Below, piece after piece: positions 22,261 through 31,956 of a stretch of 64,000 nucleotides of DNA; the stretch's first letter is position 1; each line of letters opens with the position of its first letter. The position numbers and the translations under genes are program-made. The notes under the pieces are model-generated. The model was not told the DNA's origin. It ran no database searches and saw only the letters and a program-made list of their open reading frames with translations. The DNA lies in assembly GCA_948144175.1 (NCBI GenBank), contig CANXME010002335.1, positions 186,001-250,000 on the forward strand. Reading direction: 5' to 3'. The stretch is from Closterium sp. NIES-65. Lineage: Eukaryota > Streptophyta > Zygnematophyceae > Desmidiales > Closteriaceae.

Positions 22261-22739
22261 TTTTAGGGTTTGGGGGTGGGGAGTGTGGGGGTTACAATTG
22301 TAGGGGTGCCGGTTGTGTGCGCCGTCCCGTGCTCCTCCTCCTCCTCCGTCTCACGCTGCTGCAGCTGCCGCTCAGGGGGGTGGGTGTGTGGGAGCCGAAG
22401 GAGTGGTGCTAGGGGGGTGACGTGGGAGTGGAGTTAGGGGTTCAGCAGGGGGTGTGTGTCAAGGGTGTGGGTCAGTTGGAGGAGGTTGTGTGGAGGTAGC
22501 TGTCGTGTCGCCTGCAGCGCCTGTAGTCCGTCGCCCTTGCTTCGGTAGCCAGTGAGCCTGTTGCACCAGTCGCCAGTGGGTCCGTTGCTCCTGCCGCTTG
22601 TCTATAGCCGCGGAGCCAGTCACTCCAGTAGTCCGTCGCCCTTGCTTTGGTAGCCACTGAGTCAGTCGCTCCTGTGCCCGTGCCTCTGCAGCTTCAGTCG
22701 TTGCCTCCCATCTTCTCTCCTTCCACTAGTTCCTCCTCC

Positions 22740-22980
22740 TCCTCACTTGCCCTCTGTGATAGCCTCTAGCTTTGCTTGCATTTGTGAACCTACTTTCTGA
22801 CTGCGTGCTCTGCTGATTACACCCCACTTTGGCTATGAAGGTGTGTCAGAATGTTATTATCTAGCCTGTAGTGGGGTGCTCTATAGCGAGTACAACCCAG
22901 TTAGGGTTTGCTATATGTATCCCAACTGCTGCTAGTGAAACCCCTCCTTTCTTCATTTCTCTCTTGCCTAGCTAGCTAAC
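22740..22980 (+). mobile_element. Copia 3' UTR and LTR remnant
   Basis: The segment before 22843 resembles the 3' untranslated stretch of Cop-0. At 22844 an LTR starts TGTCAGAATG and carries TAGCCTGTAGTGGGGTG, GAGTACAACCCAGTTAGGG, the family LTR core. Its end is not definable; it fades near 22980 before the right 78-bp repeat. No coding sequence remains. Confidence 0.6.
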
Positions 22981-23018
22981 CCTAGCTATGGCTCCTCACT
23001 ATACCTACTATTCTCACA

Positions 23019-23096
23019 AGTGTACGCTGATCGTGTAGTTCTACTAATGAACGGGACCCTTGCAAAATCCCTGAAGTGCGCCCGTTAGTGTCAAAC
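23019..23096. repeat. 78-bp direct repeat, right copy
   Basis: 77 of 78 bases match the copy at 21831-21908. Confidence 0.9.
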
Positions 23097-23530
23097 ATTA
23101 TAATTATATAGTTTGTTGTATAACTGCCTATAGGATTTACTGTAGTGTAGTTCCTATGGTTTAGTGGTGCACCTTTGTTCATTTTGCTATATGTTCCTTG
23201 TGTGCTATCGTAAAACCAAATCATTCCCGATATTCTCTCTGCACAAACTTCTCGACACCCGCTTGGCCTAGGTTACTAAGCCTAGGTTCCTGGATTATAT
23301 CCGTATCATGACAGTTACCTCAGCCTATCGCCCCACCCCCCTGACCCACTCGATTCCCTCGTGATGCCCCCCAAGGACCTCAATTTCTCACCCCTACTGG
23401 TCGCACATTTCCCCTACCCAGCCCTCCGCTTTTTCAGCCCAGCCCAGATTGTTTCTTTCCCAAGCCCGCGTCTTCCGGCCTAACGCTAATTAGCAACCTT
23501 TTTTTTATGGACCAATGCTGAGCTGATGGA
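23097..23530. other. Unassigned segment left of the nest
   Basis: No gene recognised. It is probably host or older repeat DNA into which Cop-5 inserted; the inferred empty site reads GATGGATCAGCCTGATC. Confidence 0.5.
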
Positions 23531-23535
23531 TCAGC
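23531..23535. repeat. Target site duplication of Cop-5, left (TCAGC)
   Basis: TCAGC directly precedes the Cop-5 LTR and is repeated at 45004-45008 directly after the other LTR, 21.5 kb away. Confidence 0.88.
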
Positions 23536-23659
23536 TGTAAACTAACTACATAAATGATGTTCACTAACAGGATGAGGAGTACAAATGTGAAACCCTAAGA
23601 GGGTTGTAGTCACTAATGTACCCCACTACAGCCTACACAAAAATATATACACTTTGACA
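23536..23659 (-). repeat. Cop-5 3' LTR
   Basis: 124 bp between TGTAAACT and TTTGACA (plus strand). It aligns with 44885-45003 through AAATGATG.TCACTAACAG and GCCTACACAA. In element sense it is preceded by the purine-rich tract right of 23660. Confidence 0.88.
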
Positions 23660-23939
23660 CATTCCCATTGGCAAAGTAGGGGATAGCAAGAACAACCAGC
23701 ACTCACAAGACCAGTCAAGCAAAAAAGCAAGGCAAAGTGAAGCTCAAGGTGGATCTCAATATTACCACGTAGTCTAAGCACAAACAAGTGGCCACAATGC
23801 CAGTTCACATGCTGAGCTACAAAAGCACAAATAGTACAGTGAAAACAACCTAGCAAGAGTAAGCGTGCAGGTATATGTATAGATCATAGATCACAGTACA
23901 AGGCAAAGTCAAGCAGTAAGCAAATGAGGCAACGTAGGC

Positions 23940-24368
23940 ACTAGGCCAAGAGTAGTACAGAAATGTTGATTATCACCAGACACAAGTGCCTTGGTGAAAA
24001 TATCAGCAGTATTGGACTGTGAGGCCACGTAAGCAAGTCAAAGCTGACCACAATGCTGTAACTCTCAGACAAGGAAGTAACGAAGAGCAATGTGCTTCAT
24101 TCTGTGCTCCTGTCTCTGCTTCCGACACAAGGCAATTGAGGACTTGTTGTCTACGTACGGAACCGGAGTAAGTCAGGCAGCGTAATTCCTGTGCAGCCAT
24201 GGCCCCCGCGTAGAACTCAGCCTCACAACTGGAGCTGAGAACAGAAGACGAGCGGCTGGATTTCCAGGAGACTGAACTAAAAGTGTAACCCTTTGACGAC
24301 CGTTGAGTCACCTGGTCGTCCTCCTACAACTGAGCCCCGTCCTCCAAGTACAAGCTCCATGCCCGATG
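23940..24368 (-). pseudogene. Cop-5 RNase H, C-terminal part
   Basis: The reading frame at 24003-24311 contains TQRSSKGYTFSSVSWKSSRSSSVLSSSCEAEFYAGAMAAQELR-type sequence, matching Cop-7's RNase H (SSCEAEFYAGAMAAQELR). The remaining C-terminal part to about 23940 has stops. The coding sequence is interrupted at 24368 by Cop-6 and resumes at 29799. Confidence 0.85.
24364..24368. repeat. Target site duplication of Cop-6, left (CGATG)
   Basis: CGATG precedes the Cop-6 LTR; the right copy at 29799-29803 reads CGATC. Cop-7 has the uninterrupted equivalent GCCCGACGTACTGCAC at 32694-32709, which confirms the insertion point. Confidence 0.75.
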
Positions 24369-25139
24369 TGTTGGATGCACATCATTCTGAGTGCATGTCA
24401 TCCTAACATCCTGCCGAGTGCTCGTGCTATTTGTGCTTGCATGATTTGCATGCGCGTATGTCATTGTGCATGGCTGTTGGATATTATCATCTCTGTGTTT
24501 TTCTCCAAGTCTAAATGCTTGTTCATGCAGGAGAAATCCAGAGCTTTCCAACGACACCAAGATCGCCTTATTCCGACCAAGATCGCCCAAGTTACAAGAT
24601 TTCCAAGATTTGGATTTCGTATTACCTTTTGAGGTTATATCTAATTTGGGTGATTACTTGGGACATGACTATAAAGGGATCTTTGGTTGGGTGGTTAGGA
24701 ATGCAACTTTGACTTTTGGATTGGGGTGGCTAGAAGTTTCTAGCATGGGTTGCAAATGTTGCAACACCTAGGCAAAATCCAACTAGATTGGATTTTGCAT
24801 GTGACACCTCAAGGACCTCATGATAATGGTTGCATCCTTGCTGCTGGGAAGGTTCCTACCATCCTTCCCTAGCTCTTGGAGAACCCCTTCTCTCTCATGG
24901 TTCACTTGGAGTCCCCAACTCCAACTTTCTATGCCTGAATGCTTGTACTTCCTCCACCATACTAGTCATGCGGCTGCTGGACATTTTCATATGGTTCTCA
25001 CTCTCTAGACCATCTTAACAACTGATTCAACTTGGAGATGGTAGCTAAGCCTAAGGCGCAACTTCCTACTGAACGGATTTGCGTTTACATGAGTAATGAG
25101 TTCGTCGTAAGCTCTCAAAGTGACGGATCCTGAATAACA
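24369..25139 (+). repeat. Cop-6 5' LTR
   Basis: 771 bp, TGTTG...CAACA-type ends (TGTTGG / ATAACA). The last 155 bases recur at 29644-29798 with few differences. Confidence 0.85.
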
Positions 25140-25296
25140 AGTGGTATCAAACGGGTAGTCGACTTTGATTTTTGGTCAAACCGCGTTCTAATTCGAAGTA
25201 TCCAGTCCGCGACGGCGATTTTTCTAGAAATCGAAATTTCTGGTAGAATTCTCTCCAAACGATTTCTCAAGTTTCCACCGTTCATAAGGCCTCAAT

Positions 25297-28200
25297 ATGG
25301 TTGGTACGAACTCCGAAGGTGCTAGTGGCGAGATGGATAGAATTAGAGAGGCTGGAGAGCAGGGGGGAGTTGCTGGTGGAGGAGTGGGGACTCACCAACC
25401 AGCCAACCCTACGCTACCTACTTCTTCTACACCATCTCCTACTACCGTGGATCCTGTGAAAGCTTTCTCTATTGAGAAATTCATGGGGGAGGACTACGAG
25501 CACTGGAGTTTCCGCATGAGGCTGATGTATACCCAATACAGGCTATTGGATTTGCTAGAGGGGAAGGAGAAGATGCAGGAGGCCACGGAGCTGAAAGGAG
25601 CGTGGATGAAGCGATCGTTCGACGCGTACATGCTCATGGTGCAAGCGGTTGGCGAACGACAACTTGACCACATCAAGGACCTCTTGGGTGATCCAGAGTG
25701 TGGCCCCAAGGCTTGGAGGAAGCTTCTTGATGTGCACTCACCGATACATGCTACCGGCATCGTGCTACTCGCGCGACGGCTGCGCGACATCAGGTTCGTT
25801 GATGGAGAGCCGATGCAACCGGTGTTGGATGAGATGCGGGACATCTTCACGAAGCTACAAGGCGGCGGTGTGGTGTACCCGGAGCTCGTGCAATGTGTGG
25901 ATATCCTGATACGGCTGCCGGAGTCATGGTCTGCCCTTGCGATCAACCTCAACTCCCAACAACCCCAATGGAGCGTAGATTACATTTGCGCGCGCATCCT
26001 AGAAGAGGACTTGCGGCGGCGGAGTGTGGAGCGCTCGGTGAGGGGGCTGGCTAAGGAGTTGGAGGTGGAAAAAGTGGCTTCAAGAAGAAGTGGAAGGGCA
26101 AGAACAAGGACAACCCTAAGGAGGATGGCGGCGGGGGTCAAGGGGAGGTGTGCTTCTACTGCAAGAAGCGCGGACATCGTTGGCGAAAATGCTACCAACG
26201 ACCCAATGATTGGACCCCGCCTTCATCAAGCAACCAGCATAGTGGCATGAGGAGTGGGGGAGTCATGGGAGCTAGTGGAGAGGAGAAGGATGAGGAGAAT
26301 GGCGGCAAATCTGATGAGCGGAAGGCCAGGTTATTCTTCTTCGTGAACGAAGGCGCAACCGGCCTCGCTATGGCTGCCAAGGTTCTCCTACACCCCCTCA
26401 CCCATTGGGTGATTGACTCGGGAAGATCCTGGCACATGACTCCTCGTGCGGACCTACTTGATGAGATTCAGCCCGCACCTATCTCTACGGTCACATCCGC
26501 GACGGGCGCCAAGGCCAAGGTCATAAGCATGGGATGCGCCAAGTTCATGGGAGCGGATGGAGAGCTCGTGGGGCTGAAGAATGTGCTGTGGGTGCCGGAC
26601 TTGTGCGCGAACCTGATTTCTACCGGCCGGTTGGGAGATGCGGGTGTGAACACCGAGACGATTGGCTCGGAGCGCTATCGTGCTTACAACGATAAGCGCC
26701 TCATTTGGGACCTGCAGTGAAAGGGAGATGTCCACAAGCGGATGTGGCAGATCCCGGTCCTCCCTTGGCGGAAATCGGGCAAGGCGGCAGCGGCGGCATC
26801 TATGGAGGAGAGTGTCACCGAGGAGGAGCAGCAAGGTGTGCAAGGAGAGGAGCTGATTGGAGGAAGCGCGGCGGTGAAGGCGTCGGCTACCTCGGGCCAA
26901 GCGGATTGGGAGACTTGGCATCGGCGGCTCGCACACGTGGCTGTTTCAACACTGGAGGTGATGCATAAGGAGAAGTGCGTGCATGGGCTGCAACTGCAAG
27001 GAGATGGCGCTCACTATGGCAGCTGCGAGGCGTGCATGCAAAACAAGTTTGCGCGGTTCCCGTTTCCACGTGCAGAGGAATCAGCCAAGGCACCATTGGA
27101 GGTGGTGCACATGGACCTGGTGGGTCCTATGAGGACTGAGGGGACTGGGGGAGTGCTGTACTTCCTTACCATGGTGGACGAATGGAGCCGTTTCACGTGG
27201 GCGCGTCCCTTGTCCAAGAAGAGCGATGCTGCAGCGGCGATCAAGGAGGATTGGTTACCGATGGTGGAGCGGCAAGCGATGCGGCTGGTGAAGGTGCTGA
27301 GGAGCGACCGAGCTGGAGAGTTCCTTGGAGCGGAATTCACCAAGTTCCTCAAGAGAAATGGCATTCGACATCAGCTGACCTGCCTTGGAACACCGCAGCA
27401 GAACGGCATTGCTGAGCGTGCCAGCCGGACCGTTGGCGAGGCGGCTAAGACCTTGTTGGGGGCTGCTGGGATGCCCTACAAGTTCTGGCCTGATGCCGTT
27501 CGCCATGTCATCACGGTCAAGAACAGGGTCTTGACGCATGTTGGCGACAAGCATTGGGTGCCGTACGAGTGTTGACTTGGGAAGAAGCCATCTATTGACA
27601 TGCTGCGTGTGTGGGGCTGCATGGGGCTTGTGATGGTGCCTAAGGAGCAGAGGCACAAGCCGGAAGTTGCTGCTGTGTGGGCTGTCCATCTTGGGATGGC
27701 TCCTGACTCAAAGGGGTGGCTAATAAAGGGACCCCAAGAGCAAGAAGTCGCTGGTCAGCCGTGACGTCAAGTTTGTGGAGGGCGTCATGTACAAGGACTG
27801 GCAGCAGCAACAGCAGGTGCAGATTGGCTTCCGTCTGCAGGAGATTGAGCAGTCTGCAGTGGAGGAGGTTCAGCTGCACCTTGAGGATCTCTCTGGGTCA
27901 GAGCTGACCAGTGACCACAGTGGCGGTGGTGAGCAGCAAGGCGCTGGTCCTGCTGCGGAGGGGTTGGAGGATGAGTCGGCACGTGTGGACTCACCATCTC
28001 AGCCCGAGCCTGCTGCAAACGCCAAGGTCACCAAGAGGAGTGTGCATAGAGGAGCTTCACCACATGGGCAGCAGACTGTAACCCGTGAGAAGAGAGTGGC
28101 AGCAGCACCCTCAAGGCTGAAGTATAGCCGTTTGGGAGGACCCAAGCAAGGTGCCATGGCGGTTCAGGCGGATGAGGGAGAGGATGAGGAGATGGTGTTC

Positions 28201-29643
28201 TGTTTCTTCACACCCTTGCCTGGAAAACTAGCCACAGTGGAGGAGGCACTCAGTGGATCCCAGAAGGAGGAGTGGAAGGCTGCCATGGATGCGGAGTTCA
28301 ACAGTCTCATTGAGAATGGGACTTGGGAGCTTGTTGAGTTACCCGAGGGGCGACGGCCGATCAGCAGCAAGTGGGTCTTCAAGGTGAAGAGTGGTGCTGA
28401 TGGTGCGTTGGAGCGGTTCAAGAGCCGCTTGGTCGCGAAGGGGTTTCAGTAGAAGGAGAAGGTCGACTTTGGGGAGATCTTTGCTCCCGCTGCTAAGCCA
28501 TTGACACTGAGAACTTTGATGGCTGGTGCAGCTGTGAAGGGATGGCACGTGAAGCAGATGGATATCACCACTGTGTTCCTGAATGGACTGCTGCTGGAGG
28601 ATATCTTCATGGCGCAGCCCGACGGCTATGAGGATGGGACCAGCCGGGTGTGCAAGCTTAAGAAGGCCATCTATGGCCTTAAGCAAGCACCCAGGTGTTG
28701 GTACGAGAAGCTGGAGGAGGTGCTGCTGGATGGAGGCTTCAAGACGTCCCAAGCGGATCACAGCTTGTTTCTGCTTGGAGAAGGGGAGCAGTTGCTTTTG
28801 CTGCTGGTGTATGTCGATGACATACTGCTGTTCTCACCCTCCATGGAGCAGATTGAGAGGACACAGAAGCTGCTGATGGACAACTTCAAGTGCAAGATGC
28901 TGGGGGATGTCCACTACTACTTGGGGCTGCAGATTGAGAGGGATGTTGAGAGGAGGTGGCTGAAGGTGCATCAGTCACACTACATCTCTGGTGTCATGGA
29001 GCGGTATGGTGTGACTGGGGGTCGCACTATGATGACACCGTTCCCTGCAGGCTTCAAATTGAAGAAGGCAGCTAAGGAGGATGATGTGCTTGAGGATGAG
29101 TAGCAGAATGAGTATCAGTCACTCATTGGGAGTGTGATATATGCAGCTGTGCATACGCGACCTGATGCTTCATTCAGAGTAGGGCAGCTGGCCAGAGTTG
29201 TGCAACAGCCCACTATGGAGCAGTTGGAGGTGGCAAAGCGCTTGGTGCGCTACCTCGGATCAACAGCATCTGCTGGTGTTTAGTTTTCAGCTGGCGGCCA
29301 GCTTAAACAGATTGGAGCAGATGGGGTCAAGCCTGGTCCCTTGAAGCTGTCGTGCTCCACCGACGCCACATGGGCCTCAGAGGATGAGGATCATTCATCG
29401 GTTGGCGGCTTTGTGTGCATGGTCGGAGGTGGACCAGTGAGCTAGAGGTCCAAGAAGCAGAGTGAGATTGCTCAGTCTTCCGGAGACGCAGAGTACATGG
29501 CAATGTACCATGCCATCAAGGAGATCGTGCTCCTGAGGAAGCTGCTGGATGACATGGGATCTGAACAGGAGGGACCTACACCACTTTTCTCCGATAGCGA
29601 GGCTGCTATTGGCATGGTCAATAATCCTATCCTGAATGGACGT
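25297..29643 (+). pseudogene. Cop-6 gag-pol polyprotein, broken
   Basis: The ATG at 25297 opens a UBN2-type Gag (KFMGEDYEHWSFRMRLM). A frameshift near 26070 precedes the zinc knuckle CFYCKKRGHRWRKC (26151). The protease carries VIDSGRSWHM, where the family usually has DSGAT. Stops occur at 26718 (TGA) and 27573 (TGA, at a Trp position). Integrase spans 26900-27570 (HMDLVGP; RSDRAGEF; PQQNGIAERA). A frameshift lies near 27720. RT begins about 28200 with TAG at 28450, then YVDDILLFS near 28815 and TAG at 29101. RNase H has TAG at 29281 and 29443 and ends at NNPILNG, where the LTR remnant begins. Confidence 0.9.
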
Positions 29644-29798
29644 TTTCATATGGTTCTCACTCTCTAGACCATCTTAACAACTGATTCAACTTGGAGATGG
29701 TAGCTAAGCCTAAGGCGCAACTTCCTACCGAGCGGATTTGCGTTTAGTTGAGGAATGAGTTCGTCGTAAGCTCTCAAAGTGACGGATCCTGAACAACA
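29644..29798 (+). repeat. Cop-6 3' LTR, only the terminal 155 bp
   Basis: Matches 24986-25139 from TTTTCATATGGTTCTCACTC to GGATCCTGAACAACA. About 615 bases of LTR plus the polypurine tract and the RNase H end are missing. Confidence 0.88.
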
Positions 29799-30940
29799 CG
29801 ATCTACTGCACAAGTAACGCAGCACCCTCCTAGTAGCCCGCCATTGCTCTATTCGGTGTCTCCCAGGTGCAACGTAGCGCGCCTAGATGTTCAGAGGGTA
29901 CGCAAGGTCAGGTCGAGTGCAATTCATCAGGTACAGGAGGCAACCCACAAGCTCTAGATACTGACACTCGGCTCTACGGATTCTTCCAAAGGTGGAGCTG
30001 AGAGCGAATGGCCTATAGGCAGGGGAGTAGACTGTGGCGAGGAGAACTGGAAGTTGAAGGGCTGAATGACCTACTATACCATGTGTGACTGAGTCAGAGT
30101 GATGGTGCGCTGTGCTCTGTCCCGGGTGATCTGCAAGCTAAGATAGCGGCGCACCTCACACGGGTCAGTGCAGGTGTGACTCTTCAACAGCTCCGCCTTC
30201 ACAATGGCTAGTGTTTTAATGTCAGCAGTAGCAAAGACCAAGTCATCAACATACACGAAGATGTAGAACAACGGCACAGAAGGGTCGGTGCGCAGAAACA
30301 GCAACGGGTCGGCAGTCAAAGGTGCAAACCCAAGAGCCGCAAGTGTAGTCCTCGATGTGTCGTGCCACTCTCGGGGCGCTTGGCAGAGATTGTAGACTAG
30401 CTGCTGAAGGCTTCACTGATTACCCTCAGAAAACGACCCAATGAAGCCAGGTGGGCGACGCACCCATATCTCTACGTGATGGCTGCCATGCAAGAAAGCT
30501 CTGTTGAAGTCAAGCGAGTGGAGCTCGTAGTCACGCTGTGCTGCAACGTGCAGTTACACCCAAAGAGTGGTCATCTTCAAGGTGGGAGAGAAGGTATGGA
30601 AGAAGTTGACCCCCTATCATTGACTGAAGCCTCGAGCAACGTAACGCGCCTTGAAGGCAGGTGGAGAACTCGGCGGTCACTTCACTTGGAAGATCCACAT
30701 GCCATTGACGATGCTCGACGTAGGAGCTTGTGGACTTCCATGAAGCCATCTCTGCATCCATGGCTCTCTGCCAGTGAGAAGAATACTCTCCCAAGATCGC
30801 CTCTGCGTAAGAACGAAGGGTAGGGATGTCGAAAGCATCCGGATCTCTCTCGGGGCAAAGCAGCATAGAAGCGAGATGAGGTAAAGCAGCCGCGAGACGC
30901 TCGAGCTCAAACTGCCTATCCTCAAGGACGTCACTGCCAA
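29799..30940 (-). pseudogene. Cop-5 RT and RNase H N-terminal part
   Basis: In element sense the sequence starts at the hinge (DVLEDRQFELERLAAALPHLAS) and passes through the RT start (YSSHWQRAMDAEMASWKS). It includes a TGA at 30413-30415 in the context GNQ-stop-SLQQ, the motif YVDDLVFATAD (30074-30319), and the linker to RNase H. Multiple other stops and frame changes are present. The TGA coincides with one in Cop-7. Confidence 0.85.
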
Positions 30941-31230
30941 GGGCAGGGCAGGGGTAGCGCAAGCAAGGCAGGGCAGGGGTAGCGCAAGCAGGGCAGGGCG
31001 GGGTAGAGCGCACGGTGCAGTGTCCAGGGCAGCACGCTAAGCAGCTGGCAGCAGCGCAGCAGTGGGCAGCACGCAGTAACGCGGGCAGCGGGTAGCAGCA
31101 AGGGCAGCGCGCAAGCAACACGCGGGATGGGCAAGTCGCACACACGCAGCACATGCAGCGCATGGGCAGATCGGACAGCACGCAGGCAGCGAGTGCGCGG
31201 GGACGAGTGCAGGTCGCTGGCAGGGCGCAG
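30941..31230 (-). repeat. Cop-5 leader repeats, inner part
   Basis: GCAGGGCAGGGGTAGCGCAAG-type units, the complement of the CCTGCCC units in Cop-2. They follow the RT hinge directly, marking an internal deletion of gag, protease and integrase. The leader continues at 44399-44873 beyond Gyp-2. Confidence 0.75.
31226..31230. repeat. Target site duplication of Gyp-2, left (CGCAG)
   Basis: CGCAG at 31226-31230 and 44394-44398 flank the two 378-bp LTRs exactly. Confidence 0.92.
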
Positions 31231-31608
31231 TGTAAGAGTACGACGGCTTATGCCAGCTATGCTTGCTTGCCTCTACTTTATCATGCTATTTCTAGCATAG
31301 GATAATCATAGGCATGCATGAATTGCTTGATTTCCTAGGCTAGGTGCTTTCCTATATTTTATTATAGTTATAGCACCAAGCTAGGTTGCGTGCACCGAAT
31401 TCTGGCTTTTCGGTTGCCACCGAATCGCCTTCTACCGAATTCGGTAAGGATCTGTTCGAGACGCTTCGCGACCCGCGGAACCTTCGCATAACACCTGGTT
31501 ACGGGGCCTTGTGTCGAGCCTATATATAGCCTCGTGTTGTACCCAGGTGGACATTCAATTCAATTCAATTTGAATCATCTTTTCTGAGCTCGATCCGAGA
31601 TCCTCACA
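31231..31608 (+). repeat. Gyp-2 5' LTR
   Basis: Starts TGTAAGAGTACGACGG, ends GATCCTCACA. TATATATAGCC at about 31533 is a plausible TATA box of the LTR promoter. Confidence 0.93.
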
Positions 31609-31610
31609 CT

Positions 31611-31626
31611 TGGTAATCAGAGCGGG
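31611..31626 (+). promoter_or_regulatory. Gyp-2 primer binding site
   Basis: TGGTAATCAGAGCGGG, two bases after the LTR end. It resembles the plant initiator tRNA-Met complementary site used by many LTR retrotransposons, with small differences. Confidence 0.75.
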
Positions 31627-31820
31627 TTTACACGCGAGGTCTTCAACCGCTTAGTTCCGGCCTTTAAAAACCGCGGGGGCGACGACGAAAGCGCCGATAC
31701 GGGTATGTAAAACCAGTTCCGCGCAATTTTTCTAAGTCCCCCTCGATTCGGTTTTCGAACACCCCTCACATTTACTGGTGGAAAGGTTGGAGTTTCAACC
31801 GTTCGATCGAGTTTCATCTC

Positions 31821-31825
31821 AACGG
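31821..31825. repeat. Target site duplication of Cop-7, left (AACGG)
   Basis: AACGG at 31821-31825 and 39266-39270 exactly flank the 131-bp Cop-7 LTRs. Confidence 0.93.
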
Positions 31826-31956
31826 TGAGAAGAAGTGAACGAGAATGAAATGACTATGAACGAAGTGAGTACAAATAGGAGACCCTAATTGGGTTGTACC
31901 CCCTATGGGATACCCCACTATAGCCTACACAAATAAGTAAGCTATATGTTCTGACA
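31826..31956 (-). repeat. Cop-7 3' LTR
   Basis: 131 bp; element sense TGTCAGAACATATAGC...TTCTTCTCA. One G/A difference from 39135-39265 (AGGAGACCC versus AGGAAACCC). This is very short for a copia LTR. Confidence 0.95.

Larger units (their letters stand above)
24369..29798 (+). mobile_element. Ty1/copia element Cop-6 inserted in Cop-5 RNase H
   Basis: The 5' LTR is 24369-25139 (TGTTGGATGC...GAATAACA), followed by primer site TGGTATCAAACG at 25142. A broken gag-pol covers 25297-29643. The 3' LTR survives only as its last 155 bases (29644-29798), fused directly to the RNase H coding sequence at a short shared TGGA. The element is bounded by CGATG/CGATC. It belongs to the same lineage as Cop-9 (Gag, protease and LTR ends alike). 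Confidence 0.9.
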
